From positions 86,708 through 150,707 of the IMG/VR virus record IMGVR_UViG_3300024496_000013: a DNA stretch of 64,000 bases. The stretch is one strand, 5' to 3'. Both the position numbers and the translations under genes were made by a program. The DNA comes from a virus. The notes beneath the pieces were generated by a model that was not told where the DNA came from, did not search any database, and saw nothing but the letters and a program-made list of their open reading frames with translations. This document shows, one piece after another, positions 1-9,424 of this stretch. Within the stretch, counting starts at the first letter, position 1. Every line of letters starts with the position of its first letter.

Positions 1-3000
1 GGGTTCCAAGTGACTGGCAATGGTATCGGTAGCGGAGCAACTGTAGTCAGCATAGTAGGCTATGTTGTCACACTCAGTCAACCTAATACCAGCAATATCA
101 CTACAGGAACTGGAGCAATTACATTCAGTTCATATTTTGTACCTCAGACACAGACTGGTTCGATGACTGCTGAAATAGTAGCAGAACCACCAAATGACAC
201 ATTCTGGGGTAGATTGAATTCAGGCATTAAATGGACTAATTCTTGGGTAACCGACATAGACTATTTCTTAGGTGATGCTGTTCGCTATGGACCAAATAGT
301 TACATCTGTATACAACAACATCATTCATTGACCAGCAACAGACCAGACAATGATGTGACAGGAACTTTCTGGAACTTGTTGGCTAATGGTCAGGAATCAT
401 CAGTATTGACCACACAAGGTGATCTAGTTTACTTCGGCGGTTCTGGACCTACAAGATTGCCAATAGGGCAAGATGGTCAAGTGCTGACAGTCAATGGTAA
501 TACATTGGCTCCAAATTGGAAGTTCTGGGGCAGCATCGATCAAGTTTATTATGTAGCTACTTCAGGTACAGACAGTGCTTATCCTATCTATGGTGCTACA
601 TTAGACAAACCATGGAAGACTATCAGATATGCTTGCGAACAGATATTAGCAGGACCTAGAAATCCTAATGCTGCTTATCTTATAAATGTTAACAGACAGT
701 TCATCCAACGAGAAACTGTAAATTGGATCAACTATCAAATCGCTAACAATATATCTCCTTTCACTACTGGTTTCACTTATGATCAAACCAAATGCGAAAG
801 AGATACAGGTTATGTAATCGATGCTTTAGTCTGGGACTTAACACACGGCGGCAATGTGAGATCTAGAGCGGCAGCATTAAGCTATGTTGGCGGAACATAT
901 ACTTTATTATCTTCACAGAAAACACAAACCAACGCAGCACTAAATTATGCTATCAATAATGTGTTAGTCGCCGCAGTATTAGCTAACGCAGCACCTTTCC
1001 AAAACTATCAAGTACTAAATGGAGTAGCTGTTGGTTCTCGTATCAATCAAGTTATCAATACAAATTATACTTCAGAAACTGTATCATCAGATATTACTGC
1101 TTTATTAAAAATAATCACAGATGCTATAACAGCAGGTGTATCTACTAATATTCCTGCTCAGGTACAACCAAATTATACTATCTTGGCTAAAACTGGAGTA
1201 TATTATGAAACATTACCTATCGTTGTGCCAGCGTTTACCGCGATAGTAGGAGACGAATTAAGATCTACAAACATACGTCCAGCTGCTTCGCAAGTAGCTG
1301 CTGGTGATGTCACTTACAGTCTAGCAGCATTGGCTTATATCAAGACTATAATCAGCAATGTAGTGACTGGTACCACAGTAACTACTAATCAAATCACATA
1401 TTCACAAGATAAAACACTGCCTTTGGCTACAGGTACTGAAGGAACTACCGTACAGAATCTTGTACAAAATATCATCGACTATATTAATTTCTATATCAAT
1501 AGCACAGGCAGTGCTCCAGCTATGACTGGTACCAACACACCGGCTAGCACTTACGATCCGTATGCCGCTGCTAGATTGTTAGAATTGAACAGAAACTTTA
1601 TCGTAGCTCAAACTAATGCCTATATAGCAGCGACATATCCTGCTTATAGTTACAATGTGGCATCATGTTCTAGGGACGTTAATCGTTATATAGATGCTCT
1701 TAAATATGATCTAGTCTATACAGGAAATTATAAAACATTAACATACGCAAAACTATATGTCAATGCGGTAACTGGCAGTCTCTTACAAAATATGTTCTTG
1801 GTAAGAAATGCCTGTGGTCTAAGAAATTGTACCGTACAAGGATTGACAGGTACATTAGGATCAGCCAACGCATATGGAACTAAGAGACCTAGTGCTGGAG
1901 CCTATGTCAGCCTAGATCCAGGCTATGGACCAAACGATTCGGATGCTTGGGTAACCACAAGATCTACATATGTACAAAACGTGACTACATTTGGCACGGC
2001 GGCAATCGGTCTTAAGATCGATGGTAATTTACATAACGGTGGCAATAAATCTGTTGTTGCTAACGACTTTACACAGGTCATCAGCGATGGTATCGGTGTA
2101 TGGTGTACCAATAATGGGTTGACAGAACTTGTGTCTGTGTTCTCGTATTATGGACACATGGGATACCTAGCAGAAGCTGGTGGTAAGATACGTGCTACTA
2201 ACGGTAACTCATCATATGGTGATTACGGTACTGTGTCTGAGGGTGTTGATGCGACAGAAGTTCCGATCACTGCTCAGATTGACAATAGAGCATCCGCAGC
2301 ACAAGTTGGGTTGACAGTACAAAACGGCAATGCTATACAGAGATTAGAATTTACTAATGCTGGTATAAACTATAATAATTCTGCTACATTTACTTTCAAC
2401 GGGGCAGGTATTAATGCGGCAGCAGTATTTGACGAAACTAGAGATAATGCTATTTTTGAAGCTAGACAATTACAGTTAGCAGCAGATGGTTCAGATGGCA
2501 TGTATGGCGGATCATCATACTATACAGCACAGAACGTTGCCCAGGCGGGCGGTCTATATCAGATCACGCTAGCTGCTACAGATAGCCAAACTTCTAGCGG
2601 TTATCTGGGAATGAGAATAGTCACTGTATCAGGTACTGGTGCAGCTCAACAGGCTAAGATCATCAACTACAACGCAGGTAACAAGATCGCTCTTGTGGCT
2701 AAAGAATCATTCGCAGATATCACAGTTACTGGTAGCACTATCAGTGGTAACACTTTGACTACTACTGCCGCAGAACAAGATAGATTGTATGCTAACATGC
2801 CATTGTATCTTAGCGCAGCTATTGGTGGGTTGAGTGCTAACTCTTTATATTATGTGGTTGGTTCTAGTATCGCTACACCCGGAACTACTTTCCAAGTTTC
2901 AACAGCACCGAGCGGATCTGCTGCTACGATAACAGCTACAACAACAGGACAAAACGTCACATTATATCAAGCAGGTTGGGAAGGAGCTATCAACGGTACC

Positions 3001-5739
3001 ACTATCACATCACCGGATCCTTCTACATTATATTTGATCGAACCGAGAGTAACATTTGCTGCTCCAGGATTTAAACAAAACGCTACAGGCACACTACCGA
3101 CCGTAGCTGTTGGATATAAAGATGGTGTGTTTAGTCAGACAAGATCTACTCATACAGGAGTGTCAGCGAGCGGTGGCGCTGGTTCAAGCGCAACCTTCAA
3201 CATTACTAGAGTAGGATTGGTTTATACTGTAACATTAAACAACGGTGGTACGGGCTATGCTGTGGGAAATACTCTAACTATTTTAGGAACCAGTGTCGAC
3301 GGTGCTACTCCAAGGAATGACATCACGATAACAGTTACAAAAGTTACAAGTCCTACAGGAGTTATCAGTGCGTTCAGCTCTACTGGTTTAGGTAGAGGTG
3401 GACAGTTCTTTGCTTTACCAAACAGTGGAGCAACAGGTGCATATTCAAGGGATGGCAGTACATGGACATCTACTACTATCACTAACCAATCTTGGGGAAC
3501 AGTAGCTACTGGTACTATTAGTAACGTGGATTATGTACAAATATTGCCAGGTAGTGGATCGGCTAATTTCCAATACAGCACCAATGGAGGACAAACGTGG
3601 ACAAGTTCTACGCTGCCAACTACACAATCATGGACCAGTTCCGCATTTGGTAATGGTGTATTCATGGCAGTGTCCAGCACATCTAATACACCTATAACAT
3701 CATCAAATGGTACGAGCTGGGCTGTTACAGCCGGAAACCTTGGCGCTTTTACTAATTTAGTAGGAGTTGCTTACGGATTGGGTAGATTTATGGTATTGCC
3801 AGGATCAGCAGCTAACACAACAGCATCATACAGTCTCAATAACGGCACTACATTTGTGGCTACGACATTACCTTCCAGCCAGACATGGTCTGGTATAGCA
3901 TATGGTAATGGAAGATTTGTAGCCATAGCGTCAACTAATAGAGCAGGTGCTATCAGCATAGATGGTGTAAACTGGACAGCAGTAACACTACCGAATGGAA
4001 CTATGACCAAGATCAGATATGCTCAAGGTCTGTTTATGATGATAACTAGCGGTAGTGCTAATACTGTATGGACATCGCAAGATGGTATCAATTGGACTAA
4101 CAGGACATTTGCTACCAGCGATACGAGAGCATTCCCATTCTTTGGTGATCCAAACAATGTACCAAGCTGGATAGTTCTACCGTCGAGTGCTACTACTACA
4201 GGTATCATAGCAAAAACTGGTGCTACTGCTACAGGCAGAGTTTTAGTAACTAACAACAGTATTTCTCAAACTAGAATCGTTGAACCTGGTTCGGGATATC
4301 CGTTCGGATCTGTAACTAACGTAGGACCTACAACAACTATCACAGTAACCAGCGTATCAGGAACTACTATAACCACTTCAACAAACTTGACTACTGCTGG
4401 TATACTATCAGATCAACCTATAGTATTCAGCGCAGGATTAGGCAATATCGTCGGCGGCAGTACATATTATGTGTTAACGGCTAGTGGCACATCGATGACT
4501 ATTAGCTCTAGCTTACAAGGAACTGCTTTCACTGTAGGCACAGCATCTGGTACTATCACTGGTACTACTGCTAGCGTGATCAAAGTTGATCAAACTGATA
4601 ATCTAGTCAATGGTCAACCTGTGAACTTTACCAATTTAGCTGCGGTTGGCTTGTCTACTAATAAAGCATACTATGTGATCAGCGGTAGTATCACTACTAC
4701 CAGCTTCAGAGTTTCACAAAATACAGTATCTTCGACAGCGGCAACGCTGACCACACCAGCATCTAGTTTGGTGAATGCTTTTTATAACGCAGGCGGTGCT
4801 ATAACTATAACTGATCCGAACCGTGTGTTTGCTGCCCCTATACAAGTAAGAGCTGGATCTAGTGTATTGGCTAATCCTACATTTACCAATAGAGGTACTT
4901 TATGGACTACAGCTACAACAACAATATCAGGCGACGGTGTTGGAGATATATTCCAACCAGGTCAATATATCTCTATCAAGAACATTAGCTCACTGCCAAC
5001 AGTTGGATCGAATGTGGAATTCGCTTCATTACCGGGACAGTATTTCAAACTAGTTACTACCAGAAACTTGATAGGAACTGGTCCATATACTGCTACATTC
5101 CAGATCAGTCCGTTAATGTCCGTGACAGATTCTCCACCAGATGGCGATGCTATCACTGTAAGAATCAGATATAGCCAAGTGCGTCTAACTGGACATGATT
5201 TTTTGAGCATCGGTACTGGTAACTTTACCAATACAAATTATCCAGGAATACCACTGATCGCTTCTGATTCGGCCAAGCAGACCAAAGAGTCCGCCGGAGG
5301 TCGCGTGTTCTTTACCAGCACTGACCAAGACGGTAACTTCAACGTTGGTAACTTGTTCTCGGTACAACAGGCTACAGGTACTGCTACCCTAAATGCTAAC
5401 GCATTCAATCTAGCAGGACTACAGAGCTTGAGCTTAGGCTCAGTTAACGTGGGAGGTAGCGCAGGCGCTACTATCACTGAATTCAGTACAGATCCATATT
5501 TCACAGCTAATAGCGATGCTATATTGCCTACTCAACGAGCTATCAAGGCATATGTAGCTTCACAAATTGGTTCTGGATCCAGTACTTTGAACGTAAATAC
5601 ACTTACTGCTGGTTCGATCTTTGTAAGCGGAAACACCATTACAACCACTACAAACCTCGAAATCAAAGTAACTACAAAATTGAATTTCATCAAGGGTGTG
5701 GATGGTTATCCAGTGGCCTTGAATTTGTTCTTAACATAA
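1..5739 (+). CDS. Giant tail fibre protein (5' end cut by window)
   Basis: The reading frame is open from base 1, and the first residues read as the middle of a fibre domain, so the true start lies upstream; the GTG at 10 is probably not the start. At least 1,900 residues are low-complexity Thr/Ser/Gly/Asn beta-structure. From about residue 183 there is a block starting with a YYVATSGTD-type motif and KPWKTI, as seen at the head of right-handed beta-helix domains of marine phage fibres. Residues about 1145-1415 hold six Asp-box-like repeats (S-x-N-x-G-x-T-W and variants). Near the C-terminus LPTQRAIKAYV resembles a fibre trimerisation motif. It probably binds the host surface. It is the first gene of a fibre cluster. 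The family is clear; receptor and assembly position are unknown. Confidence 0.8.
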   Translation, partial: GFQVTGNGIGSGATVVSIVGYVVTLSQPNTSNITTGTGAITFSSYFVPQTQTGSMTAEIVAEPPNDTFWGRLNSGIKWTNSWVTDIDYFLGDAVRYGPNSYICIQQHHSLTSNRPDNDVTGTFWNLLANGQESSVLTTQGDLVYFGGSGPTRLPIGQDGQVLTVNGNTLAPNWKFWGSIDQVYYVATSGTDSAYPIYGATLDKPWKTIRYACEQILAGPRNPNAAYLINVNRQFIQRETVNWINYQIANNISPFTTGFTYDQTKCERDTGYVIDALVWDLTHGGNVRSRAAALSYVGGTYTLLSSQKTQTNAALNYAINNVLVAAVLANAAPFQNYQVLNGVAVGSRINQVINTNYTSETVSSDITALLKIITDAITAGVSTNIPAQVQPNYTILAKTGVYYETLPIVVPAFTAIVGDELRSTNIRPAASQVAAGDVTYSLAALAYIKTIISNVVTGTTVTTNQITYSQDKTLPLATGTEGTTVQNLVQNIIDYINFYINSTGSAPAMTGTNTPASTYDPYAAARLLELNRNFIVAQTNAYIAATYPAYSYNVASCSRDVNRYIDALKYDLVYTGNYKTLTYAKLYVNAVTGSLLQNMFLVRNACGLRNCTVQGLTGTLGSANAYGTKRPSAGAYVSLDPGYGPNDSDAWVTTRSTYVQNVTTFGTAAIGLKIDGNLHNGGNKSVVANDFTQVISDGIGVWCTNNGLTELVSVFSYYGHMGYLAEAGGKIRATNGNSSYGDYGTVSEGVDATEVPITAQIDNRASAAQVGLTVQNGNAIQRLEFTNAGINYNNSATFTFNGAGINAAAVFDETRDNAIFEARQLQLAADGSDGMYGGSSYYTAQNVAQAGGLYQITLAATDSQTSSGYLGMRIVTVSGTGAAQQAKIINYNAGNKIALVAKESFADITVTGSTISGNTLTTTAAEQDRLYANMPLYLSAAIGGLSANSLYYVVGSSIATPGTTFQVSTAPSGSAATITATTTGQNVTLYQAGWEGAINGTTITSPDPSTLYLIEPRVTFAAPGFKQNATGTLPTVAVGYKDGVFSQTRSTHTGVSASGGAGSSATFNITRVGLVYTVTLNNGGTGYAVGNTLTILGTSVDGATPRNDITITVTKVTSPTGVISAFSSTGLGRGGQFFALPNSGATGAYSRDGSTWTSTTITNQSWGTVATGTISNVDYVQILPGSGSANFQYSTNGGQTWTSSTLPTTQSWTSSAFGNGVFMAVSSTSNTPITSSNGTSWAVTAGNLGAFTNLVGVAYGLGRFMVLPGSAANTTASYSLNNGTTFVATTLPSSQTWSGIAYGNGRFVAIASTNRAGAISIDGVNWTAVTLPNGTMTKIRYAQGLFMMITSGSANTVWTSQDGINWTNRTFATSDTRAFPFFGDPNNVPSWIVLPSSATTTGIIAKTGATATGRVLVTNNSISQTRIVEPGSGYPFGSVTNVGPTTTITVTSVSGTTITTSTNLTTAGILSDQPIVFSAGLGNIVGGSTYYVLTASGTSMTISSSLQGTAFTVGTASGTITGTTASVIKVDQTDNLVNGQPVNFTNLAAVGLSTNKAYYVISGSITTTSFRVSQNTVSSTAATLTTPASSLVNAFYNAGGAITITDPNRVFAAPIQVRAGSSVLANPTFTNRGTLWTTATTTISGDGVGDIFQPGQYISIKNISSLPTVGSNVEFASLPGQYFKLVTTRNLIGTGPYTATFQISPLMSVTDSPPDGDAITVRIRYSQVRLTGHDFLSIGTGNFTNTNYPGIPLIASDSAKQTKESAGGRVFFTSTDQDGNFNVGNLFSVQQATGTATLNANAFNLAGLQSLSLGSVNVGGSAGATITEFSTDPYFTANSDAILPTQRAIKAYVASQIGSGSSTLNVNTLTAGSIFVSGNTITTTTNLEIKVTTKLNFIKGVDGYPVALNLFLT
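3430..4240 (+). repeat. Six Asp-box (BNR-like) repeats inside the giant fibre
   Basis: Six copies of a Ser-x-Asp/Asn-(x)-Gly-x-Thr/Asn-Trp turn motif recur about every 41 codons, starting near bases 3447, 3580, 3704, 3832, 3955 and 4075. Examples are SRDGSTW, STNGGQTW, SIDGVNW and SQDGINW. Asp-boxes mark the blades of beta-propellers in sialidases and photosystem assembly proteins. Six spaced copies would fit a six-bladed propeller within the fibre, perhaps a glycan-binding head. No catalytic sialidase residues could be identified by eye. Confidence 0.55.
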
Positions 5740-5752
5740 CGGAGAAAAATAA

Positions 5753-6076
5753 ATGGCAACAGGAGTTTTGGGCACATACGATCATACCGCAGGAGCTTGG
5801 TTTGCTCTATATACGGTCCCAGCCACTACATTTTCGGTGGTCAGCTTGTCAATGTGTAACAGAAGCAATCAAGCTGTGAACGTAAGAGTAGCAGTTTCTA
5901 CAAGTTCAGTTAGCCCTGCTAACGGCGAAATCATCGAATTTGATACAGAAGTATTAGGAAAAGGTGTGCTAGAAAGGACCGGTATCGTGATGGATGCCGG
6001 TAAAGTGCTTCTAGTTTACTCAAATGCTGCGGGCGTTAGCTCGGTAGCATTTGGAATCGAAACATCAACTGTATAA
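5753..6076 (+). CDS. Small beta-rich virion/fibre-associated protein
   Basis: This 107-residue protein starts at an ATG preceded by a GGAG Shine-Dalgarno eight bases upstream. It follows the giant fibre by 13 bases and is probably co-transcribed with it. It has no signal peptide or membrane segment. The sequence is mostly alternating Val/Ser/Ala beta-strands (e.g. FSVVSLSMCNRSNQAVNVRVAV), like small decorating or fibre-tip proteins near marine phage fibres. I recognise no catalytic motif. Function is inferred from position only. Confidence 0.6.
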   Translation: MATGVLGTYDHTAGAWFALYTVPATTFSVVSLSMCNRSNQAVNVRVAVSTSSVSPANGEIIEFDTEVLGKGVLERTGIVMDAGKVLLVYSNAAGVSSVAFGIETSTV

Positions 6077-6082
6077 TAAATA
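6075..6082 (+). promoter_or_regulatory. T4-type late promoter (AATAAATA) with SD leader
   Basis: AATAAATA overlaps the stop codon of the previous gene. The predicted start of transcription, six bases after the box, leaves a leader of about 15 bases containing AGGGGAA before the ATG at 6103. Unlike the leaderless set elsewhere in this window, this one supplies a ribosome-binding site. Confidence 0.6.
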
Positions 6083-6102
6083 TAGCATCAGGGGAATAAA
6101 CA

Positions 6103-6435
6103 ATGGGAAGATATCTTACAACTACAGGAACAGCAGGCAATACGGTCAGAGAGATCTCAGGAGCCTACTCTGCAGTAGTCAACGACAGAATTTTAGCTAA
6201 TACTGCTAGTAGCGGTTTTACTATAACACTGCCTGCTAACAGCACATTATTTTTGAATGATACTATTCAGATCATTGACGTAGCAGGAAACGCAGCTATT
6301 AACAACATCACTATCGCTAGAAACAGCTCTAAGATCAACAATATCGCAGACGATTTCGTGATTGACGTTAACTATGCTGTGATCACGTTGATCTATACAG
6401 GATCAACATATGGTTGGATCGTAGCCAACGCTTAA
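6103..6435 (+). CDS. Small fibre-type protein
   Basis: This 110-residue beta-rich protein starts at ATG 6103 behind an AGGGGAA ribosome-binding site and a late promoter box. It contains the segment ITLPANSTLFLNDTIQI followed by NNITIARNSSKINN, a pattern common in phage fibre tip or head-binding domains (an ITLP strand followed by Asn-rich turns). No enzyme motif is visible. It lies between the giant fibre and the three Cys-rich proteins and is probably part of the adhesin apparatus. Confidence 0.65.
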   Translation: MGRYLTTTGTAGNTVREISGAYSAVVNDRILANTASSGFTITLPANSTLFLNDTIQIIDVAGNAAINNITIARNSSKINNIADDFVIDVNYAVITLIYTGSTYGWIVANA

Positions 6436-6453
6436 TGAAGGATAAAGACGGGT

Positions 6454-7425
6454 ATGCCAACCTCGCTTAAAGCAACTAACGGTTTTAAAAGTCAGGCTTT
6501 CTGGAATCAGGAAACTAATCTAGAAAGAGGGACTATACATGTTTACACCCCAGGTAACGACTTCCAAAGTTTCCCCTGCTGCGGATGTTTCGTCGCACCT
6601 AGCTGTGGTACAGCAGTCATAGAAATCTGGGGAGCTGGCGGAAGCGGTTCTCGTATGTGCTGCTGTGGTGGCGGCATGCCAGGAAATTCAGGTGCCTATG
6701 CCAAAAAGACTATCAGAATGGGCGCAGGCTGTTATATCTATTTCTATGTAGGCATGGCCTGCGGTAACGCAGACTCTTTATGTTATAGAGGCTGTTCAGA
6801 AGCTACCTGTCTATGTTGGTTTGGTAACCAAGGACTTAGTGGCTGTATGTGCGCACAAGGTGGACAGGGCGGTATCAGTTACTGTTCTACAGGTACTTCT
6901 ATGTACTGCTGCTATGCGGCCAATAGTTGGCCAACTACAAACTTAGGCAATGGTTGCGGAATCGTCTGTAATAATTGCTCAGGATCATATCAAGCATGTG
7001 CCTACGGTGGAGACGTTAACCTCTGTAGTAGGATTTCCTGCGTGGTCTATCTAGGCTGCTTGCCCAGCTGCGTATGTAACATCAATTGGAGCATGGCTAT
7101 CCCCGCAGGACAATTTTCAAAATGCGGAGGCTATGTCAGCTACACGACAGAAAATAACCAAGACTACGCTAACTGGGTCGGTGTAGGACAACATAATCAT
7201 ATCATGGCACTGAATGCTGCCAGTCGTTGGCCACAACAGGGTATGCCATGGGCATACTGCTGGGGGTTTGGCGGTGGTTGCGGCTGTTACGAAAACGAAG
7301 GCTGTACAGGATTTGTTCCACCAGGACATCCTGGAATGGGACCGCTTCCATGTCCAGATGTGAGAGATCATGCTAGAAAAGGCGGCAGTGGCATGGTAAG
7401 AATTAAATTTATACCGGGAACATAA
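6454..7425 (+). CDS. Cys/Gly-rich adhesin-like protein, copy 1 of 3
   Basis: The protein has 323 residues with roughly 33 cysteines. The N-terminal 35 residues are followed by a GAGGSGxxMCCCGGG block (around residue 65) and many paired or spaced cysteines (YCC, CGIVCNNC, PSCVC). A conserved C-terminus reads PCPDVRDHAxxGGxGxVRIKF. The Gly-rich turns resemble the glycine-rich motifs of T-even gp38-type adhesins, and related Cys-rich proteins occur in marine phages, but no enzyme fold is recognised. It shares this layout with the next two genes, so the three arose by tandem duplication. Because the cytoplasm is reducing, the cysteines may bind metal or form disulfides only in the virion. A host-recognition role is inferred. 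Confidence 0.7.
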   Translation: MPTSLKATNGFKSQAFWNQETNLERGTIHVYTPGNDFQSFPCCGCFVAPSCGTAVIEIWGAGGSGSRMCCCGGGMPGNSGAYAKKTIRMGAGCYIYFYVGMACGNADSLCYRGCSEATCLCWFGNQGLSGCMCAQGGQGGISYCSTGTSMYCCYAANSWPTTNLGNGCGIVCNNCSGSYQACAYGGDVNLCSRISCVVYLGCLPSCVCNINWSMAIPAGQFSKCGGYVSYTTENNQDYANWVGVGQHNHIMALNAASRWPQQGMPWAYCWGFGGGCGCYENEGCTGFVPPGHPGMGPLPCPDVRDHARKGGSGMVRIKFIPGT

Positions 7426-7426
7426 G

Positions 7427-8407
7427 ATGCCAACTTCGATTAGAACATGGACACAAACTAGACTAAACTTCATCGCAGATAATGAAGAAAACTTAGAACG
7501 AGGTTCGATCTATCTGTTCAGCGGTTCTGCTGAAAGAACGAATTTTAGTAACGGTGGTTTTTGCTGGGTAGCACCTGCTACCGGACAGGCTATCGTAGAC
7601 ATTTGGGGAGCTGGTGGTAGCGGTGCTCGTATGTGCTGCTGCGGTGGCGGTCTTCCGGGCAATCCAGGAGCATTTGCTAGAAAATGTCTATGTATACAGT
7701 CTGGCTGCTGGATCTGCGGATTTACTGGTATGAGCTGCGGCTCACCAGATCTTTGCTTTAGAGGTTGTTCGGAATATTCAGGTATCTGCTGGCAAGCTAG
7801 CGGTACAAACGGTTGTGTATGCGCCCAAGGTGGCCGCGGAGGCACTAGCTACTGTTCTACAGGAACTTCTCTCTATTGCTGTTTTACAGCTGGTAACTTC
7901 TGTACTACACTAATCAACGCTAACTGTGGTGTTGTCTGTAACTATGGTTCAGGCACAGCCAGCTGCTGCGCACAAGCATTCGGTGGCGACATTAACTGTT
8001 TTGGCGGTTTTAGTTGTGTACTTTTCGCAGGTTGTCAACCAAGTTGTCCATGTTCAACAATCTATCACATAGCTACACCTCCATACTATTATTCAACATG
8101 CGGTGGAGTGATCACTTACACCTCTGAAGGTGATAGCGGAGCAGCTAACTGGTCGGGCGGTACATTGACAGGATACATACACGGTATGTCAGTCATGGGT
8201 CGTCAACCACATCACGGTACACCTCCAGAGCAATCTTGCTGGACTGGCGGTCGTACATGCGGATGTTACGAAGGTCAAGGATGTATTCCTTTTGTACCAG
8301 CAGGATTCCCAGGACCTGGTCCTTTGCCTTGCCCAGATGTTCGCGATATGGCATTCCGTGGCGGTCATGGTGCTGTAAGAATCAAATTCATAGCCGCAAC
8401 AGAATAA
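7427..8407 (+). CDS. Cys/Gly-rich adhesin-like protein, copy 2 of 3
   Basis: This 326-residue paralogue of the gene before it starts one base after that gene's stop, which suggests coupled translation. It has about 33 cysteines. The ARMCCCGGGLPGNPGAFARK block, the CAQGGRGGTSYCSTGTS block and the PCPDVRDMAFRGG C-terminus are all kept. The stretches between blocks diverge more, as expected if loops vary to match receptors while a Cys framework is kept. The N-terminus (first about 35 residues, ending NLERGSI) is shared by the three copies and may be the attachment part. Function is inferred from context. Confidence 0.7.
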   Translation: MPTSIRTWTQTRLNFIADNEENLERGSIYLFSGSAERTNFSNGGFCWVAPATGQAIVDIWGAGGSGARMCCCGGGLPGNPGAFARKCLCIQSGCWICGFTGMSCGSPDLCFRGCSEYSGICWQASGTNGCVCAQGGRGGTSYCSTGTSLYCCFTAGNFCTTLINANCGVVCNYGSGTASCCAQAFGGDINCFGGFSCVLFAGCQPSCPCSTIYHIATPPYYYSTCGGVITYTSEGDSGAANWSGGTLTGYIHGMSVMGRQPHHGTPPEQSCWTGGRTCGCYEGQGCIPFVPAGFPGPGPLPCPDVRDMAFRGGHGAVRIKFIAATE

Positions 8408-8419
8408 GGTGAAATAAGA

Positions 8420-9403
8420 ATGGCACAATCGCTTAATAGCTTAGTAAGATTAAAAACTCCAGATAGGAATGAAGATAACCTTGAATTAGGCCAGATCTTT
8501 GTGTTCAGTCCTGGCACCATGTATACCAACTTCTGTTATAACGGTGGTTCTGGTTTCTGTTGGAAAGCTCCAGGAACAGGTACAGCAGTTATCGAAATGT
8601 GGGGAGCTGGTGGTAGCGGTGCTAAGATGTGCTGCTGCGGCGGCGGAACTCCAGGAAATGCAGGTGCTTATGTAAGAAAAACTATTTCGGTTAACTCTAG
8701 CACATATGTTTGCGGTTGTACCGGATTTTCCTGTGGTAACTCAGACTCATTATGCTATAGAGGTTGCTCAGATCCTTCGGGATTAAACTGGGTGAATGGT
8801 ACTGGTGCGATAGGAGCTACCAGTGGCTGCTTATGTGCCCAAGGTGGTAACGGTGGCCTTAGCTGGTGTTCTACAGGTACTTCTATGTATTGTTGTATGG
8901 GGGCTAGCGGATGGTGTACCACTTATCTAGGTACAGGTTGCGGTGTGGTCTGTAATTACTGTAATGGTATGTGGATTGCCTGCGGGTTTGGTGGAGACAT
9001 TAACTGCTGCGGTCGATTCAGCTGTATTACCTATTATGGTTGTCTACCTAGCTGTATTTGTTTGTTCCAATATCATATTGCTGTACCGGCTAATTTCTTC
9101 TCATGCGGTTGCGGTAGTATGGCTAATTTCACAACAGAAAATGATAATAGGCATTCTAACTGGTCAGGCCAAGGTGTTAACCAACAGATGAACGCATTAG
9201 GAGCATTGAGTAGATCGCCGAGACAAGGTATTCCGCAAAGCTACTGCTGGCGTTCAGATCGTAAGTGTGGATGTTATAATATGCAGGGCTGTATGAACTA
9301 TAACCCACCTGGTGTGGGCGGTGTCGGACCAGCTCCGTGCCCAGACGTCCGCGATCACGCTATGCGTGGTGGAATGGGCGCAGTGCGTATTAGATTCTTT
9401 TGA
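8420..9403 (+). CDS. Cys/Gly-rich adhesin-like protein, copy 3 of 3
   Basis: Third tandem paralogue, 327 residues, about 33 cysteines, starting at ATG 8420 behind an AAGGTGA ribosome-binding site. The shared motifs are present in order: NLELGQI near residue 25, AKMCCCGGGTPGNAGAYVRK near 70, CAQGGNGG near 140, CGVVCNYC near 175, CGCY near 288 and PCPDVRDHAMRGG near the end. A small insertion before the CAQGG block distinguishes it from the other copies. It is followed by a late promoter box overlapping its stop region. Confidence 0.7.
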   Translation: MAQSLNSLVRLKTPDRNEDNLELGQIFVFSPGTMYTNFCYNGGSGFCWKAPGTGTAVIEMWGAGGSGAKMCCCGGGTPGNAGAYVRKTISVNSSTYVCGCTGFSCGNSDSLCYRGCSDPSGLNWVNGTGAIGATSGCLCAQGGNGGLSWCSTGTSMYCCMGASGWCTTYLGTGCGVVCNYCNGMWIACGFGGDINCCGRFSCITYYGCLPSCICLFQYHIAVPANFFSCGCGSMANFTTENDNRHSNWSGQGVNQQMNALGALSRSPRQGIPQSYCWRSDRKCGCYNMQGCMNYNPPGVGGVGPAPCPDVRDHAMRGGMGAVRIRFF

Positions 9404-9409
9404 TAAATA
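9402..9409 (+). promoter_or_regulatory. T4-type late promoter (GATAAATA) with SD leader
   Basis: GATAAATA overlaps the stop codon of the third Cys-rich gene. The leader to the ATG at 9425 contains AGAGGA, a good ribosome-binding site. It drives the 216-residue gene that follows. Confidence 0.6.
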
Positions 9410-9424
9410 GTTTAGAGGATAAAA

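Noticed and set aside
7510-7845. Pro/Gln-rich minus-strand frame opposite the second Cys-rich gene
   Set aside because: Its composition is the complement of Gly/Cys codons; no start signal; the plus-strand triplet is clearly coding.
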